Positions 12,575 through 23,984 of a stretch of DNA of 64,000 nucleotides are shown piece after piece. The number at the start of each line of letters is the position of its first letter. Position 1 is the first letter of the stretch. The position numbers and the translations under genes were made by a program. Source of the DNA: Tamarix chinensis (lineage: Eukaryota > Streptophyta > Magnoliopsida > Caryophyllales > Tamaricaceae); assembly GCA_030549775.1 (NCBI GenBank), contig CM060180.1:34817090-34881089 (forward strand), written 5' to 3'. The notes beneath the pieces were generated by a model that was given only the letters and a program-made list of their open reading frames with translations, had not been told where the DNA came from and did not search any database.

Positions 12575-13047
12575 AATTAGGAATTCACTCACAAAATAGA
12601 ATACTTCAGGAAAAAGAAGAAATATTTATTCACGCTCTTGTGTAATTACAAAATGATTAAACTAATTATTCAATCAATTATACAAATATGCAATTCTCTT
12701 TAATGGAGAAGAAGAAGAAGAAATTGGGATGCACGACTCTCGATAACTAGGGTTTCAACATGTCTCCTTTTATAGAAGAAAAAATCCTATAGGGTAAAAC
12801 AAATTGTTTTGGAAATATAGCAAAAACACAATCTGTGTTTAGGAAACACGGAACCCGCATGTTTATTTCTTACTCTCGAGTTTTACCCAAAACACGTCAA
12901 AGATTCACTAGAGAAACACAGTTCATATTTATTAACACAGGACCCTCGTGTTTCTCACACAAACCTCTATACTACACTAAAATTATCCAACACATGTACG
13001 AACCAACACAATGTTACATTGTGCTCAAATACCTAATCAAAACTCAC
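12575..13047 (-). repeat. copia-3 LTR, right-hand piece
   Basis: On the minus strand it begins TGTGAGTTTTGATTAGG right after the purine tract. It contains AACACGAGGGTCCTGTGTTAA, related to the AACACGG words of the copia-2 LTR, and a CTATAAAAGG TATA box. The remaining 64 bp of this LTR lie at 7139-7202 on the other side of copia-2. Confidence 0.75.
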
Positions 13048-13985
13048 AATTCTCCACCTTGACGTAGTATTTGTGACACATAACATGTAAAGACCTCTAC
13101 AAAAAATCCCGGCCCAACAAAAGACCTCATGGCTTATGTACATCAATCAAGTCTGAGAAATACGCGAACTTACTCATGGTCAACAGATTCATTAGCTTAT
13201 CGGCTGGATTATCCAAAATACTCACTTTCTCTAATAGAACTTTGCTTGCAACAACAGTGCTCTAAATAAAGTGATAGCTGATGTCAATGTGCTTCATTTG
13301 ACGATGGAACGAAATCTAATTCTTTGCTAAAAAGATAGTACTTTGACTATCACCACGAACATTTGGATCACCATGACCAAACCCTAACTCTTGTACTAAA
13401 TCACCAAGCCAAAATACTTTCTAAAAAGCCTCTGTCATAACTAAACACATAACCTTAGAACCTCTAAGATTGAACACTAGAAAACTAGTGTACCTCTCTA
13501 ATCATAAAGACCAAAACTAAGATTAGAGTAATCCGTTAATAGAATAATCAACAACACATACTCAAGAGAATTAGATACTATAAACACCATGCACCTCAAA
13601 ATTAGCACCACACCTTACCAAGGTGTCTTTAAAAATCTCACAACATGACCAATAAATTAGTCGGTACTAATCACTTTGTACATCAAGCATCTCATAGCTA
13701 CATAGTATGAACTAGTGACTAAACAAGCCACCGCAACCAATTTAGATTTGGGCACATTCAAAGTCTTCAGCTTGTTCTCTTTAGACATTTCTTTTGTTGT
13801 GACAAGCAAAACATAAAAACAAAACAAAAGAATAACTAGTGAAACATCACACACCAATTTCAAAGTCTACCAAAGAGACCACATCTCCTTAGCAACACTA
13901 ATAGAATACCATAAGACAGAATCAATAGCCAAAATAACTTATGAGTCTAACACTAGCTCTTGCACACAATTGTTATTGATATTAA
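13048..13985 (-). pseudogene. copia-3 RNase H remnant with RT deletion
   Basis: Minus-strand frames show DSQSTIFLAKN, SFHRQMKHIDISYHFI and DNPADK, the C-terminal RNase H part of copia pol. Upstream on the same strand are EMWSLW and then MSKENK. The reverse transcriptase between these points is absent, exactly as in copia-1 (EMWSFW followed by MSKVNR). Integrase and gag are missing because the element is truncated near 13985. Multiple stops confirm it is dead. Confidence 0.75.
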
Positions 13986-15881
13986 GATGATCCTAAGGGT
14001 TGAGGGAATTATTAAGAAGTATTATTTCTTAGAGATCGATGTAGACTTTAGTAAGAATACAGAATTTCACGTTAGGGTTTTTTTTTGTTGATATGTGTCT
14101 CTTTTATGCAACCTTATATTAGCATGTTTGTTGCTAGAAATCAGATTGAGGTTTTGAACTTATAATTATGTATTTCATTGTGAGTTAATGATCATATGTG
14201 ATGATATTTATGGAGAATATGCCATGTTGGACCATGTTAGGCCATGTTATTAAGTTCTAAGCATGATTTACAATTTATTATTTTCATTATGCATGAGTTT
14301 AAGTATATTAATATGAGTATGTGTGTTCAAAAATAGGCTCAGGTTAGATTATAGTGTTGTTTTAGGATTATGGTTGTTCAACCATAGGCCTATTTTGGGT
14401 ATATTGGGTTATTTTTAATTAAGGTTAATTATACATGTGTAATATTGATAATGTAGGGTAAATTATGTATAGAAATGGTGAAGTTCGATAAATGTTGAGA
14501 TTTGGGCTATTTATTTTAGGATTAGCCTTAGGAACAATATGGTCATTACATTGAGTTTTTGTGGATTATAAAGATTTTATTATGTTCTTTGGGATTTTTA
14601 ATTAAATTTCATTACATGATATGATAGGGTTTGGTGGAGTATAGGTTAAGATATGGGTTAAGATATGAGTTTCTCAAGTTTAAGGTGTTTAGGTGAAATA
14701 AGGGCAACATGATCATTTTGGGTTAATTCTAGAAAATTGAGATTGTATAAGTATTATTGGATTTAAAAAAGTGTGATATGTGATTGATATGGGTTTATAT
14801 GGTTAACGCAAGTATTAATGTTATGTGATAATAACTTAAAATAAGGTTAGAAGCCCTAGGGGTATGATTAGTGGTTTATAGTGTGAAAGGCTGGAGTTAA
14901 ATCCTAATTTTTGGATATTATATATTTGGATTTTGTATCAAATTTGGTTATTTGGGGAGCTTTATAGGTAAATTTATGAGTTGTTTATGAAGGCATTACA
15001 ACCTTTTCCTTTATCTATTGTATTTTTATACTTTTTGCCTTTTCTTACACCTTATCATTACCTCAAGCGATTATAGCATGTTTAAATTGATTCACCGTGC
15101 TGTTTTTCAATATATTCTGAATCATTACAATAGTTGATATGAATTCATTGGTAATCTGTACTTCATGTAACAAATGATAAGCGGTATCCCATGTGATAAA
15201 TCAATGGAAATATATGTGGAAGTGTTATGATGATAAGAAAATAAAGTGGAATTTAGAATATGATTTATATTCGTCATGATGAGTAATAAAACATTAATAA
15301 TTAAAGTAAAAGATCACGTGAGTCAAGACTAAGGTGATTCATCTTATTTCTTTTATTGAGTTATTGTAGTACCTGTGTATTTCTTAGTTGTTGTGATAGC
15401 CAAAGTGAACTTAGATTTACTTTATATTAACCATTGTACCTACTTCTAGGGGATATGCATACTTATAGACTAGGCATGCATTTTTTTGGTTCCCATAAGT
15501 GTTTTGCCCTAGAATGAGCTATATGTCATAATCCATTCCATCAAATGATAATGTTAGCCATAAGCATCTTGTCTTGAGAGTTTGATGTCTTGATAGTGCT
15601 CCACCAGTGAGGAATAATGGGGTCCCTAATCTCAACATGACTCACTAAATAGAATATTTTGATCACCTAATGTTGAACCCTAATTTGATTTTCTCTATAT
15701 TTATCTTGTGCCATAAGCATATGTATGTATAATATATATATATATATATGTTATCTTATGATCCCTATGTGTTATGCATGCCTTAATCTATTGATGTATA
15801 TCGTTACTATAACAATACACAAGTATTGACCATCCTTTTTATGGGCATTACTCATTCCCACGAGTAAAATTAATTCAACTT
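13986..15881 (+). mobile_element. LTR-B: fragment of the long LTR family
   Basis: No clear open frame. Landmarks in family order are TGGAGTTAAATCCTAATTTTTGG (about 14892, compare LTR-A about 2074), the AAAGATCACGTGAGTC block (about 15309), degraded CATTTTACC/ATAATAGTGG-type repeats (15480-15620) and CCTTTTTATGGGCATTACTC (about 15833). The 3' end with hairpin and GGGGTGTTACA is missing; the sequence switches to copia gag near 15881. A (TA)n run lies at 15727-15750. Confidence 0.65.
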
Positions 15882-16145
15882 GAAACACACCCTGTATGTC
15901 ATGGTTTCTTCCTCAACATGATGGGTGACACTGTCATTTACCCATTGACGAATATAACCACAAGTTATTCTATTAAGATTCTTCAAATCCTCTTCATTTT
16001 CTTTCATGCTATCAAACATGACTCCTTCATTTGTAATCATATTAGTCAACTATTTTATATAGAGCAAGTCTTCCATCTTACTCTTCCACATCCTATATTT
16101 TGTGTTATTAAAAATTATCATGACCGACTTACCATCTTCCATGAC
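15868..16145 (-). pseudogene. copia-5 gag N-terminal remnant
   Basis: On the minus strand, the frame from the ATG near 16144 gives YRMWKSKMEDLL, a stop, then LNRITCGYIRQWVNDSVTHH and VEEET. The IRQWV-DSV-HHV signature is typical of the gag N-terminal half of a plant copia lineage different from copia-1 to -4. The rest of the element is missing where it meets LTR-B. Confidence 0.7.
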
Positions 16146-16147
16146 TT

Positions 16148-16576
16148 CCAAACTTGATCTGATACTAGTTATTAAGAAATAACCTCCTCTACCAGATGCA
16201 AAATTATGAGAAAATGTAAGAATAAATTGTAAACACAAGATATGAAATTTATGGAAGGAAGAATTCGAAACTTTTATTAAGTATACTGATGTGAGAAAAT
16301 TGAGAGTTGACATTTATTTTACAAATGGTTGGTAGAAGGTTTTTTATACCCTCCTTCATTCTTAGCCAAAACACTTAATCACCAGTTGACTAACAAACTT
16401 AGTACAACCTTCTACCAAACATCAATCATCGTTAGAGGAAATATACAAGTTATCACCTAATGATTTACACTTTGAGTTAACCCCTTTCAACATATATTTT
16501 TCCATGGTGATAAGTACCAAATGTCTTATATTAATGGATTTTATAACCACTCCCTAACATATAATATTTACTCACA
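16148..16576 (-). repeat. copia-5 primer site and probable LTR
   Basis: Just upstream of the gag on the minus strand is TAGTATCAGATCAAG, a decayed TGGTATCAGAGC primer site. The adjoining stretch to 16576 has a minus-strand TATA (GTATAAAAAACC, about 16340-16353). Its start TGTGAGTAAATATT is preceded by the purine-rich TAGGGGAGAATA. The exact end next to the primer site is unclear. A purine tract upstream together with a primer site downstream of one LTR would be unusual for a 5' LTR. Confidence 0.5.
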
Positions 16577-16639
16577 TATTCTCCCCTAATTTTTGATACT
16601 AAGTCGTCCCATCCAATTGATGTCATTAATTAGTTTTTA

Positions 16640-16825
16640 GCCATCGCCCTTGTCCATATGTTATACTAACCCATTGGTTTATGCCCTTTTATGTCACCTC
16701 TTAACTAGTGCCTTGGCCGACACCCCTAATTGTTGCCCTTTAGCAAATGCCTTGGGCTAATGCCCTTAGTTGACACCCTTAATTCTCACCCTTTGGTTGA
16801 TGCCCTTGGCTATCACCCTTAGCAC
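16640..16825. repeat. Degenerate short tandem repeat, CCCTT core
   Basis: Eight or more imperfect units of about 20-24 bp built on GCCCTTRGTTGATRCCCTT, such as GCCCTTAGTTGACACCCTTA (about 16761) and TGATGCCCTTGGCTATCACC (about 16798). No coding potential is evident. Confidence 0.6.
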
Positions 16826-18095
16826 TATCCAATGGACTTTGAACAAGGCCATGTTTCTCAACATCAATCTTCAAAACTCTTATTCTTTTGAAGAACCTCA
16901 ACATGGAATTCACTCCACACACATCATACTACATGAATCTTGGTTTATCAAGCTCTACCAAACCATAAAACATTGACATTGGCCATTAAAATGTTTGGAT
17001 GTAAATTTTTTTCCAAATTTGAGACTGGCTATAATAATGATTTCCCTCTTTTTCATTAGTTGAATGAACTACATGACAACATCAAATTTAACTCTAAAGT
17101 GGTTTTTTTTATCATTCATCAAATTCTAATATCTGACTACATGACAACATCCCTTAGCTTGGTTTCCCTAAAATTTTAATTAATAAAATAAATTAAGCCA
17201 CTTGAATTATTTGATCAATATAATTTATTTCCTTTTTTGTTTATTTAGTAATGGAACTAAATGTGCACATGATCATTATAGAAATTTCTAAATGATCAAT
17301 GGGAAAAGAGAATAATGTCTTCCTGAGTGGTAGAAATGTATAAAATGTCATTTTTTCTCTCCTTAAAATAATCATTAATATATAATCCCTTAAAAAAAAT
17401 ACATGATAATATAATGGAAATAATCATCTCCATTTTTAGGCTAAAAAGAAAAAGTCGTATCCTTATTAATTTAATAAAGTTTTACCACTCATTTGAAATT
17501 CTTAAAAAGTTATGAGAATATAATTTCATTTATATCTATTTTTGAAATCTCATGTTTGATATTTCAAAGTAAATGAGTAATAAAAATAAATTTAAAAAAA
17601 TTGTAGAAGGTATAAATTTGATAGAATTGGAATTGGAATTGGAATTTCATTTATAACGGAATTCGTACCAAATAAGTTATTAATGTCCCCAAATGGGCCA
17701 AAACCAAATATCGGTTGTGGCTTTGAATCGATTCTATGGTGGCCATGCAAAACATGCACAAGGTTCCATCTCCAAATTAATGAACAAATACGTTAGATAT
17801 ATATAGCCACCACAAAATGGTGATCATATTCTATAAAGTATTATGCATCTATAAGAAAATACTTCAATATGCTTGAATGTAATAGAAACGGCTAGAGAAA
17901 ATCTCAATAATATATAATTTTTCCTCCATTACCACTTGGAATATATTTAAACTATGTCATTGTTTAAAATCTCATGTACTTGATTTTTGAAATGTTTAAT
18001 AGTATAATAATTTATTTGTTTATACATATATAATCATATATAGAGTAGATGAGTATGACCATTTTCATCATGCATGAGTACTAATTCTAGCTACA
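16826..18095. other. AT-rich intergenic stretch
   Basis: No gene, terminus or RNA seen. A microsatellite-like ATTGGAATTGGAATTGG run at about 17625-17645, followed by GGAATTCGTACCAAATAAG, resembles the end of a plant MITE, but no partner end is visible. ACTAG at 18096-18100 is the target duplication of LTR-C. Confidence 0.5.
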
Positions 18096-18742
18096 ACTAG
18101 TGTAATACCCCCATATTAAAATCTTTCAAATTATATTTAAAATTATGTTGATATAAAATAAATGAGTTTTAGTTTTGGAAAGGGCTTGAAAATTTAATAT
18201 ATTTGTGAATTTTAACAGCATCGATCAACTATTTTTTCTAACTAATTAACTAGTATACTCAGTAATTGGCAATTTTATTTTTCGATAAACCAGTCGACTA
18301 GTTTGCTCAAACCGATCAATTGGTTTTCTTATGATTTCAAATCCTTTTTCTAATTTTGATTTGAATATCTTTCTAATGTTTATGAAAACTTCTAATTATA
18401 ATATATTTGTGCTAATAATTATATTTTGGTACTTTGAGATTATTTTTACATTATTTAGATCACTATATAATTTTTGTTTAGCCAAATTTCTCCAAAAGTA
18501 CTTTTTGAGGCATATCTCTCATTCTTTGTTCTCCCTCACTTTCCTCTCTCTTCTTATAGTCATGATTGTTTGTTTGATTTTCTACACTTCCATGACTTAC
18601 CAAACATTTGCCATGTCTCTTCATAGCCACAACTTACCTCTCTTGCCTCAACTAGTCATCTCCTTACACTTTTGGTTTCCACACTCAACCTAAGTTAGGC
18701 TTATCTCTCTCCCACTTGGGTATGTCAACCAACCTTCCCTCC

Positions 18743-18749
18743 TATAAAT
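18743..18749 (+). promoter_or_regulatory. TATA box candidate in LTR-C
   Basis: CCTATAAATCCC follows a pyrimidine-rich stretch about 640 bp into the LTR, a plausible U3 core promoter. This would leave most of the LTR downstream of the start site. Confidence 0.45.
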
Positions 18750-19589
18750 CCCATTTCTGATTCAATTTACTCCTTATCATTTGTACTTGCTAAGTCTATC
18801 CCTTTTCTTTTGTGAAATTTTTTCAAGTGTTACGCATTCTCTACTTCACTCTCTTTTCTTCTCTACTGGGAAAAATAGAGGCTTCCCTCTTGTTCTTTTG
18901 TTCCCTATCCTTTGGTTGAAATTATTATCTCTTATTTCTTCTCCTAATCTTAGATATAGCTCTACCTTATTCCTCTTAAGCAATGAAAGGTTAAAGTTTT
19001 CAAAAAGGTTTAAAATTTTGGGTTTTGGTTTTAGGTTTCAATTTTGAGAAAAGCTTGTATTTTTTCATTCTTCTTCTTCTTCTTCTGATTGTGCTTTTAT
19101 TAAGTTTTTAGAAGAATTTTTAATGGTTTTGGTTATTGATTCTCTTAGTAATCGAGGTCTTGGTAGACAATCATCAAGTTAAGAGTTTGTGCTAGAATAA
19201 TTACTTGAAGGTAAATCATTCATATCTTGAATATAAATAAGGACTTTTACTACTTATTGTAGTTCCATGTTCTTAGTGTTTCTATGTTGAGCATGGGTTA
19301 TTGCATTCTAGGAATAGATCATATGGTAGAGTTTTCTTATTGAAAATTAAGCATGTTTTGGGTTACTTGATATTATGCATGATTTTAGTAGTTTTGAGCA
19401 TGATTTTAGTAGTTTTGAGCATGATTTTTTTAATTCCAATATTAGCATGTATCCTTGTGATTCTATGTGTGTAGCATGTATCTTGATGTGTTTAATGACA
19501 CAAAAACATGCTAAGATTAATATGGTAAGTTGGGTAAAGTTTTAGTATGTGGATTGCAAGTCTAGGTGTTGTTTTACCTAGACTGGACA

Positions 19590-19915
19590 TTTGGTTTTTT
19601 ATATCGATCAACTGGTTGTGTGAATAATAGCTTAATTTGGGGATATTGATTGGTTGATTGCAAGATCAGTCAATTAGTTTGATGAACTAGTCAACTGGCT
19701 CCTATAAGAAGTTGATTGGTTTGTTAATCCCATCAACTAGTTGCTTTGTGACCAAAGTGGTTTGGTCTCTACTCAGACCCATCGACTGACTGGTTTTCTA
19801 TGAATTGTCAATCGGTAGGACCAACAAGTCGACGTGTTCACTGGTTTATTTTTCTATGCAAGTATGGTATAACCAGACCAATCAACTGGCCTTAGGGATA
19901 GATCAAATAGTTGGC
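19590..19915. repeat. Cluster of GATCAACTGGTT-like words in LTR-C
   Basis: About ten degenerate copies in both orientations, for example ATCGATCAACTGGTTG (about 19603), GTCAACTGGC (about 19691), GTTGATTGGTTTG (about 19711), CATCAACTAGTTG (about 19730) and CAATCAACTGGCC (about 19880). A smaller cluster lies at 18218-18325. Spacing is irregular (20-60 bp). Confidence 0.6.
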
Positions 19916-21230
19916 CTCTTTTGTCATATTTACTTATTAATTGATATCCTTTTGTTGGCCTTCTATATTAATGTCTATATGCAATTACAACATTTTTTAA
20001 TTATTATTACAACCATGTTTACCTTAAAATTAATATGGATAAAAATGATGATAATTAGGCCTTGATTTGGTTAATTTTGTTGTCATTCTAAACACCCAAA
20101 TAGTAGCTTATATGCCTTGTGATGGGTTTGGTGTTATCACTTGGAAACACCCAATTTGGATAATAATGGAATAAATTTGTGATTGCGATATCGCTTGGTA
20201 ATTAATAATTATTGGATTAAGATTTTATTCGAGCCTTTTCTCTAACTCTCGGGGTATCTAGCAGGTTGAAGTCGGTAGGGGTATACACATATCTTTGAGG
20301 TATAAGATTATAATGTGGCAAGCCAGTATGGCATCAGTGTCCAATTTAGATGGCTGAGGTATCCTAGTACAAGCTCCTTGGCACTTCATATTATACATTA
20401 CTTAATTGGGTGTGGTATCCCAACTTGTATCTCTCATGATGGTGGCATTCAAGGTGTGGTGGGTGAGGTATCTGAGTACAAGCCCCTTTGATGTACTTCA
20501 ACCACGTGTGGTGGGTGTGGTATCACATTATGTATGTATGTTGCCATGACTTTTATTCATGGTGGAGAAATAGGTGTGGTCGAATAGATTATCTCAATAA
20601 CTGGAAACTATGTGATCACTAAAGGAAAATTTATAATATGGTTTACATTGTGAAGTTGTTATGCATTTATTATATAATTATTCTTCCACGATCTCCATAC
20701 AAGCATGCCTTTTTGTATTACTACCATTAGCCTAAGTGTTATCTTATGTCAGTGTTCTTGTCACCATGCTACTATGTGACTTCAATGTGTTACATAAGCC
20801 CTTACTATGTTTTAGGTAAACTATTTTACCAATACTCTACCATGCCAATACTACATTTGTGTGGTCACTATAATGATCGGGCTTCTTGTCTGGTGAGTAA
20901 AGGATAATTTGTAGGGTTATGATTCTTAGTAGGAGTATGTTGAGGATGATATCGTGGGTCAGTAGCTGGCCATTGCTTGGGGATCCAAGAGTTACTTTAT
21001 TGTGTAGTTAAGAGTTAGGCTAATTGGTTAGATGTACTTTGCCCACTGTGTTGGGATGCTTTTGGTTATTCCTGGTTATTTAAACTCTTCGCTATGAGTC
21101 TTGTATTTGGATTTTGTAAGATCTCATACTCCCTTCTATCTATATTATTGTTATTCTAATCATTGTCACTATTGGTATTGTTATATTGTTAGTTAGGCAT
21201 ACATTTTATCATAATTGTTCCGTTTTGCCT

Positions 21231-21281
21231 TACATCAAGCATGGGATAGGCGATGATCACATCTCTCTCATGATTGATGTA
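21231..21281 (+). other. Terminal hairpin of LTR-C
   Basis: Arms TACATCAAGCATGGGA (21231-21246) and TCTCATGATTGATGTA (21266-21281) pair at 15 of 16 positions, with one wobble. A small apical stem GATG/CATC closes ATCA (21252-21263). GTGGTAAAA follows, about 85 bp before the LTR end. Confidence 0.75.
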
Positions 21282-21467
21282 GTGGTAAAATTCCATGGTT
21301 TTACTTTTATAAATGTTTCTGCATTGTCTTCAAAATGATTTTTTTTTTCAAAATTTAAAGGTGTTACCACTAGCTTCAAAAGCATTCCATATTTATATCA
21401 AGTGATCACAATATAATCTAACCGGCCTTCTAAATTTCATTACCAGTAATAGAAGGGAGTGGAGTGG

Positions 21468-21711
21468 TGATACAAATCTCATCTAGCAATTAGATATCGT
21501 CATGCCAAATGGACCCAACCTAAAACCCCAAGGCATAATCATCTAGTACCAAATAATATGGACCTCAAAGACATAATCGTCTAGGAGGTCTAAGTCGTAA
21601 TCACCCGAGAATAACCTAACTCTACCCAAAATTTAGATCGAGAGTGGAGGATTAACTCTCCCATATAAAACGTCTAGAGATCCCCTTATTTTTTTATATG
21701 GGATCACATCA
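21468..21711 (-). mobile_element. Solo LTR of a small TRIM (TRIM-2)
   Basis: On the minus strand it starts TGATGTGATCCCATAT and ends GTATCA. At 244 bp it is the same length as the 3' LTR of the related element at 22731-22974. AGTGG flanks it on both sides (21463-21467 and 21712-21716), a perfect target duplication. It is an isolated LTR left after recombination or deletion. Confidence 0.8.
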
Positions 21712-21716
21712 AGTGG

Positions 21717-22467
21717 GCTTAAGGTCTACCATAGAATTAGAAGTGCAAATTAACTTCATTGTTGAAGGGTTGGCAGTCTAAGGTTTGTCTATAGCTACAA
21801 CATTTTTTGCCTGTTTGTAGGAATGTAAACTTCTAAACCTAGTTGTTTATTCTATCAATATATCCTTATTGGTTTTTCTTGTTTTATATTTTGTAAGCAT
21901 GTACTTATCCATTGGGAGCATACTTTGCTATTGTTTCTGCCAGTTATCGTATGATAGGTAGGGTGAGGGGGTATATATGGTATCTTTGCTTGCTCCTTCA
22001 AGTTAATACGATCATGATTATATAAAAAAAATAGTTGAGCTACCTATATCTAACCCCCACTTCCCCTCATGTTAGGTACAATGTCACTGTCAGCTAAAAT
22101 GTACAAACCATACAACCAATTAAGCTAGACATGGAATCACAAGCTAAAATAAGCACCGCCATGATATTCTTCAACACATGCTTGAAAATTGTGTTGAGCG
22201 ATGTTGGCCTAGTAAGCCTATTAATTGTTCCTTATCCTTTGAAGACCCTAAATAAAAAACCTATAATGTGTAATATTCTCGAGCAATTCTTCAAGTTTGA
22301 CTCAAATAACCAAAACTATAATGTCCGTGATGGCATGGTTTGCCTAAAAAGCCCAATAGTTGTATTTCAAACTATAGTAGTAGAAACAAAGATATAATTG
22401 TACAAAAGGGAGATGAGTGTGTGAGGAGAGGGGAGCAGGTATCCAACTGTAGTTATTAAAGAATCAT
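21717..22467. other. Spacer between TRIM-2 copies
   Basis: AT-rich, with an 88-codon open frame at 22131-22397 that matches nothing I recognise and lacks composition support. No termini or RNA genes seen. Confidence 0.5.
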
Positions 22468-22974
22468 GTAGCTTTTGGGTATAGTTAGAGCTCTTATTGG
22501 GCTATAATGCCTAGGACCTCCTGAGTGATTACGTTTTTGGGGTCTATATTAGCTAGTCTAGGGCGATTATGCCCTAGGATTTTGGGTGAGTCCGATTTGG
22601 TGTGACAAAATCTAATTACTAGATGAGGCCCATATAATTTGGTATCAAAGCCTAATCTCGGTCAAAATCCCCTACAAACTCGCGTTGATAACCAATGGAG
22701 GCAATATGAGGACGTGCAGTCTAGGGGGGATGATGTGATCCCACATCAAAAACTAAGGGATCTATAGATGGTTTATATGGGAGGCTTGACCCTCCACTCT
22801 TGACCTAAATTTTGGGTGGAGTTAGGGCTCTTATCGAGCAACTATGTCTAGGACTTCTTGGGTGATCATGTATTTAGGGTCCATATTGATGAGTCCTTAA
22901 AAATTACTCTCTAGGGTTTCAGGTAGGGACCATTTGGCATGATGATATTTAATCACTAGATGAGGTCCCTATCA
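22468..22974 (+). mobile_element. TRIM-2: 5'-truncated miniature LTR element
   Basis: A partial 5' LTR (about 22468-22635) matches the 3' LTR (22731-22974, TGATGTGATCCCACAT to CTATCA). Between them, about 95 bp contain a primer site TTTGGTATCAAAGCC (22638-22652) and a G-rich purine tract CTAGGGGGGA right before the 3' LTR. No coding capacity. The first about 75 bp of the 5' LTR are missing. Size and structure fit the TRIM class. Confidence 0.8.
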
Positions 22975-23720
22975 ATATCCAGATGATTGAAAAGGTCTTG
23001 TAGAGGAATAAAGCCAAGAGATAGAGCGATGACATGCTCAATAGCAAAAGAACAATGATGAAAATTGATTATCATAGATGGTTCCAACTATAATAAAATA
23101 ATGGAAATTAGAAAAGATGTAACAAAATTGTACACATCATCATTTTTCTACTCAGTTAACCAATGCAAACCAACCTTCCCGGTTAAGTTGTTATATCATC
23201 ATGAAAAAATGACACTCAACTTTAATTTAAAGCATCAATTCTCTCTATATGAAATTTTATCCATTTTTGAAGAATTAGAAAGAAGAAGATATAAAATGCA
23301 TTCATTGCTTTCCTATCTACATTTATCTCTCATATTTCTAAACTCACACCCCTATACTCTAAACAAAATCATTCCTTAACAATTTTACCCTTGTCATTTT
23401 CTACCCCCAACTCTAAACCCTCCCTTATTTCTCATTCCTCTTCCATCCCAACTTAGAAAAAATTCATCCGTTGGAGACAATAATCAAGATTCTAATAAAA
23501 TTGAAATTTAAAGGTAATAATATATATGGTATACTTATTAATTATTAACATATATTTTTGTTAAATGTTTTTTTTTAAAAATTAAAGGAGTATGTAATAT
23601 TTTGTGCTTATTTTTTTAATTTGATATGTTATTTTCTTGAAATTACAGTTTATATGCATAGATCAAATGTAGGTTAATAGTTTTATAGTATTTTTTTTTG
23701 TTGAAATCAAAGCTTTTAAT
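22975..23720. other. AT-rich spacer
   Basis: No recognisable element. A 104-codon frame at 23065-23379 has no family signature that I can see. Confidence 0.5.
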
Positions 23721-23984
23721 CGTACCAATGAAGGTTGGGGCCGACGAACTTGTTTAGCCAGTGGGTGACTCAACCATAAGTCACCCATACCAACGGATGA
23801 CTTGCCTAGTATGAATAATTCCTAGTGGGTGACTTACTCATATCCCCTCACTTTCACACATGGTTTTACCATCATCCTTGGTATTAATTGAGTGAATTAC
23901 CCGTAACCCCCTACTTCCATGTGTAGTTCACCCTTTCACCTTCACTTTAATGGGTGAAAAAGTCATCAACCAATTAACCCTTAA

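Larger units (their letters stand above)
7139..13985 (-). mobile_element. copia-3: truncated minus-strand copia, split by copia-2
   Basis: Read on the minus strand, RNase H coding remnants run from about 13985 down to 13100. They are followed by a purine tract (TCAAGGTGGAGAAT on the minus strand), and an LTR begins TGTGAGTTTTGATTAGG at 13047. The LTR continues to about 12575, is interrupted by copia-2, and resumes at 7202-7139, ending TTCTGCAACA on the minus strand. A TATA-like CTATAAAAGG (minus) sits at about 12766-12778. The 5' part of the element is missing; the right side abuts LTR-B near 13985. The left boundary at 7139 is inferred from the CA end only. Confidence 0.75.
18101..21368 (+). 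mobile_element. LTR-C: complete solo LTR with perfect TSD
   Basis: Starts TGTAATACCCCCATATT and ends AAAGGTGTTACC. ACTAG flanks it on both sides (18096-18100 and 21369-21373). The 3.27-kb body has no gag-pol. It contains a pyrimidine-rich region (18510-18760) with a TATA box, a splice-donor-like AAGGTAAATC (about 19208), two clusters of GATCAACTGGTT-like words, GTGGTGGGTGTGGTATC repeats (20330-20530) and the family hairpin near the end. The small open frames in 18331-20065 are artefacts of this composition. Confidence 0.9.

Noticed and set aside
13657..13863. 68-codon minus-strand frame as an independent membrane protein
   Set aside because: It is the deletion-junction part of copia-3 pol, alignable with copia-1 at about 4300-4500.
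18331..20065. Small frames of 86-120 codons as possible host genes
   Set aside because: They fall inside LTR-C, which is bounded by a perfect 5-bp duplication, and show no recognisable domain.
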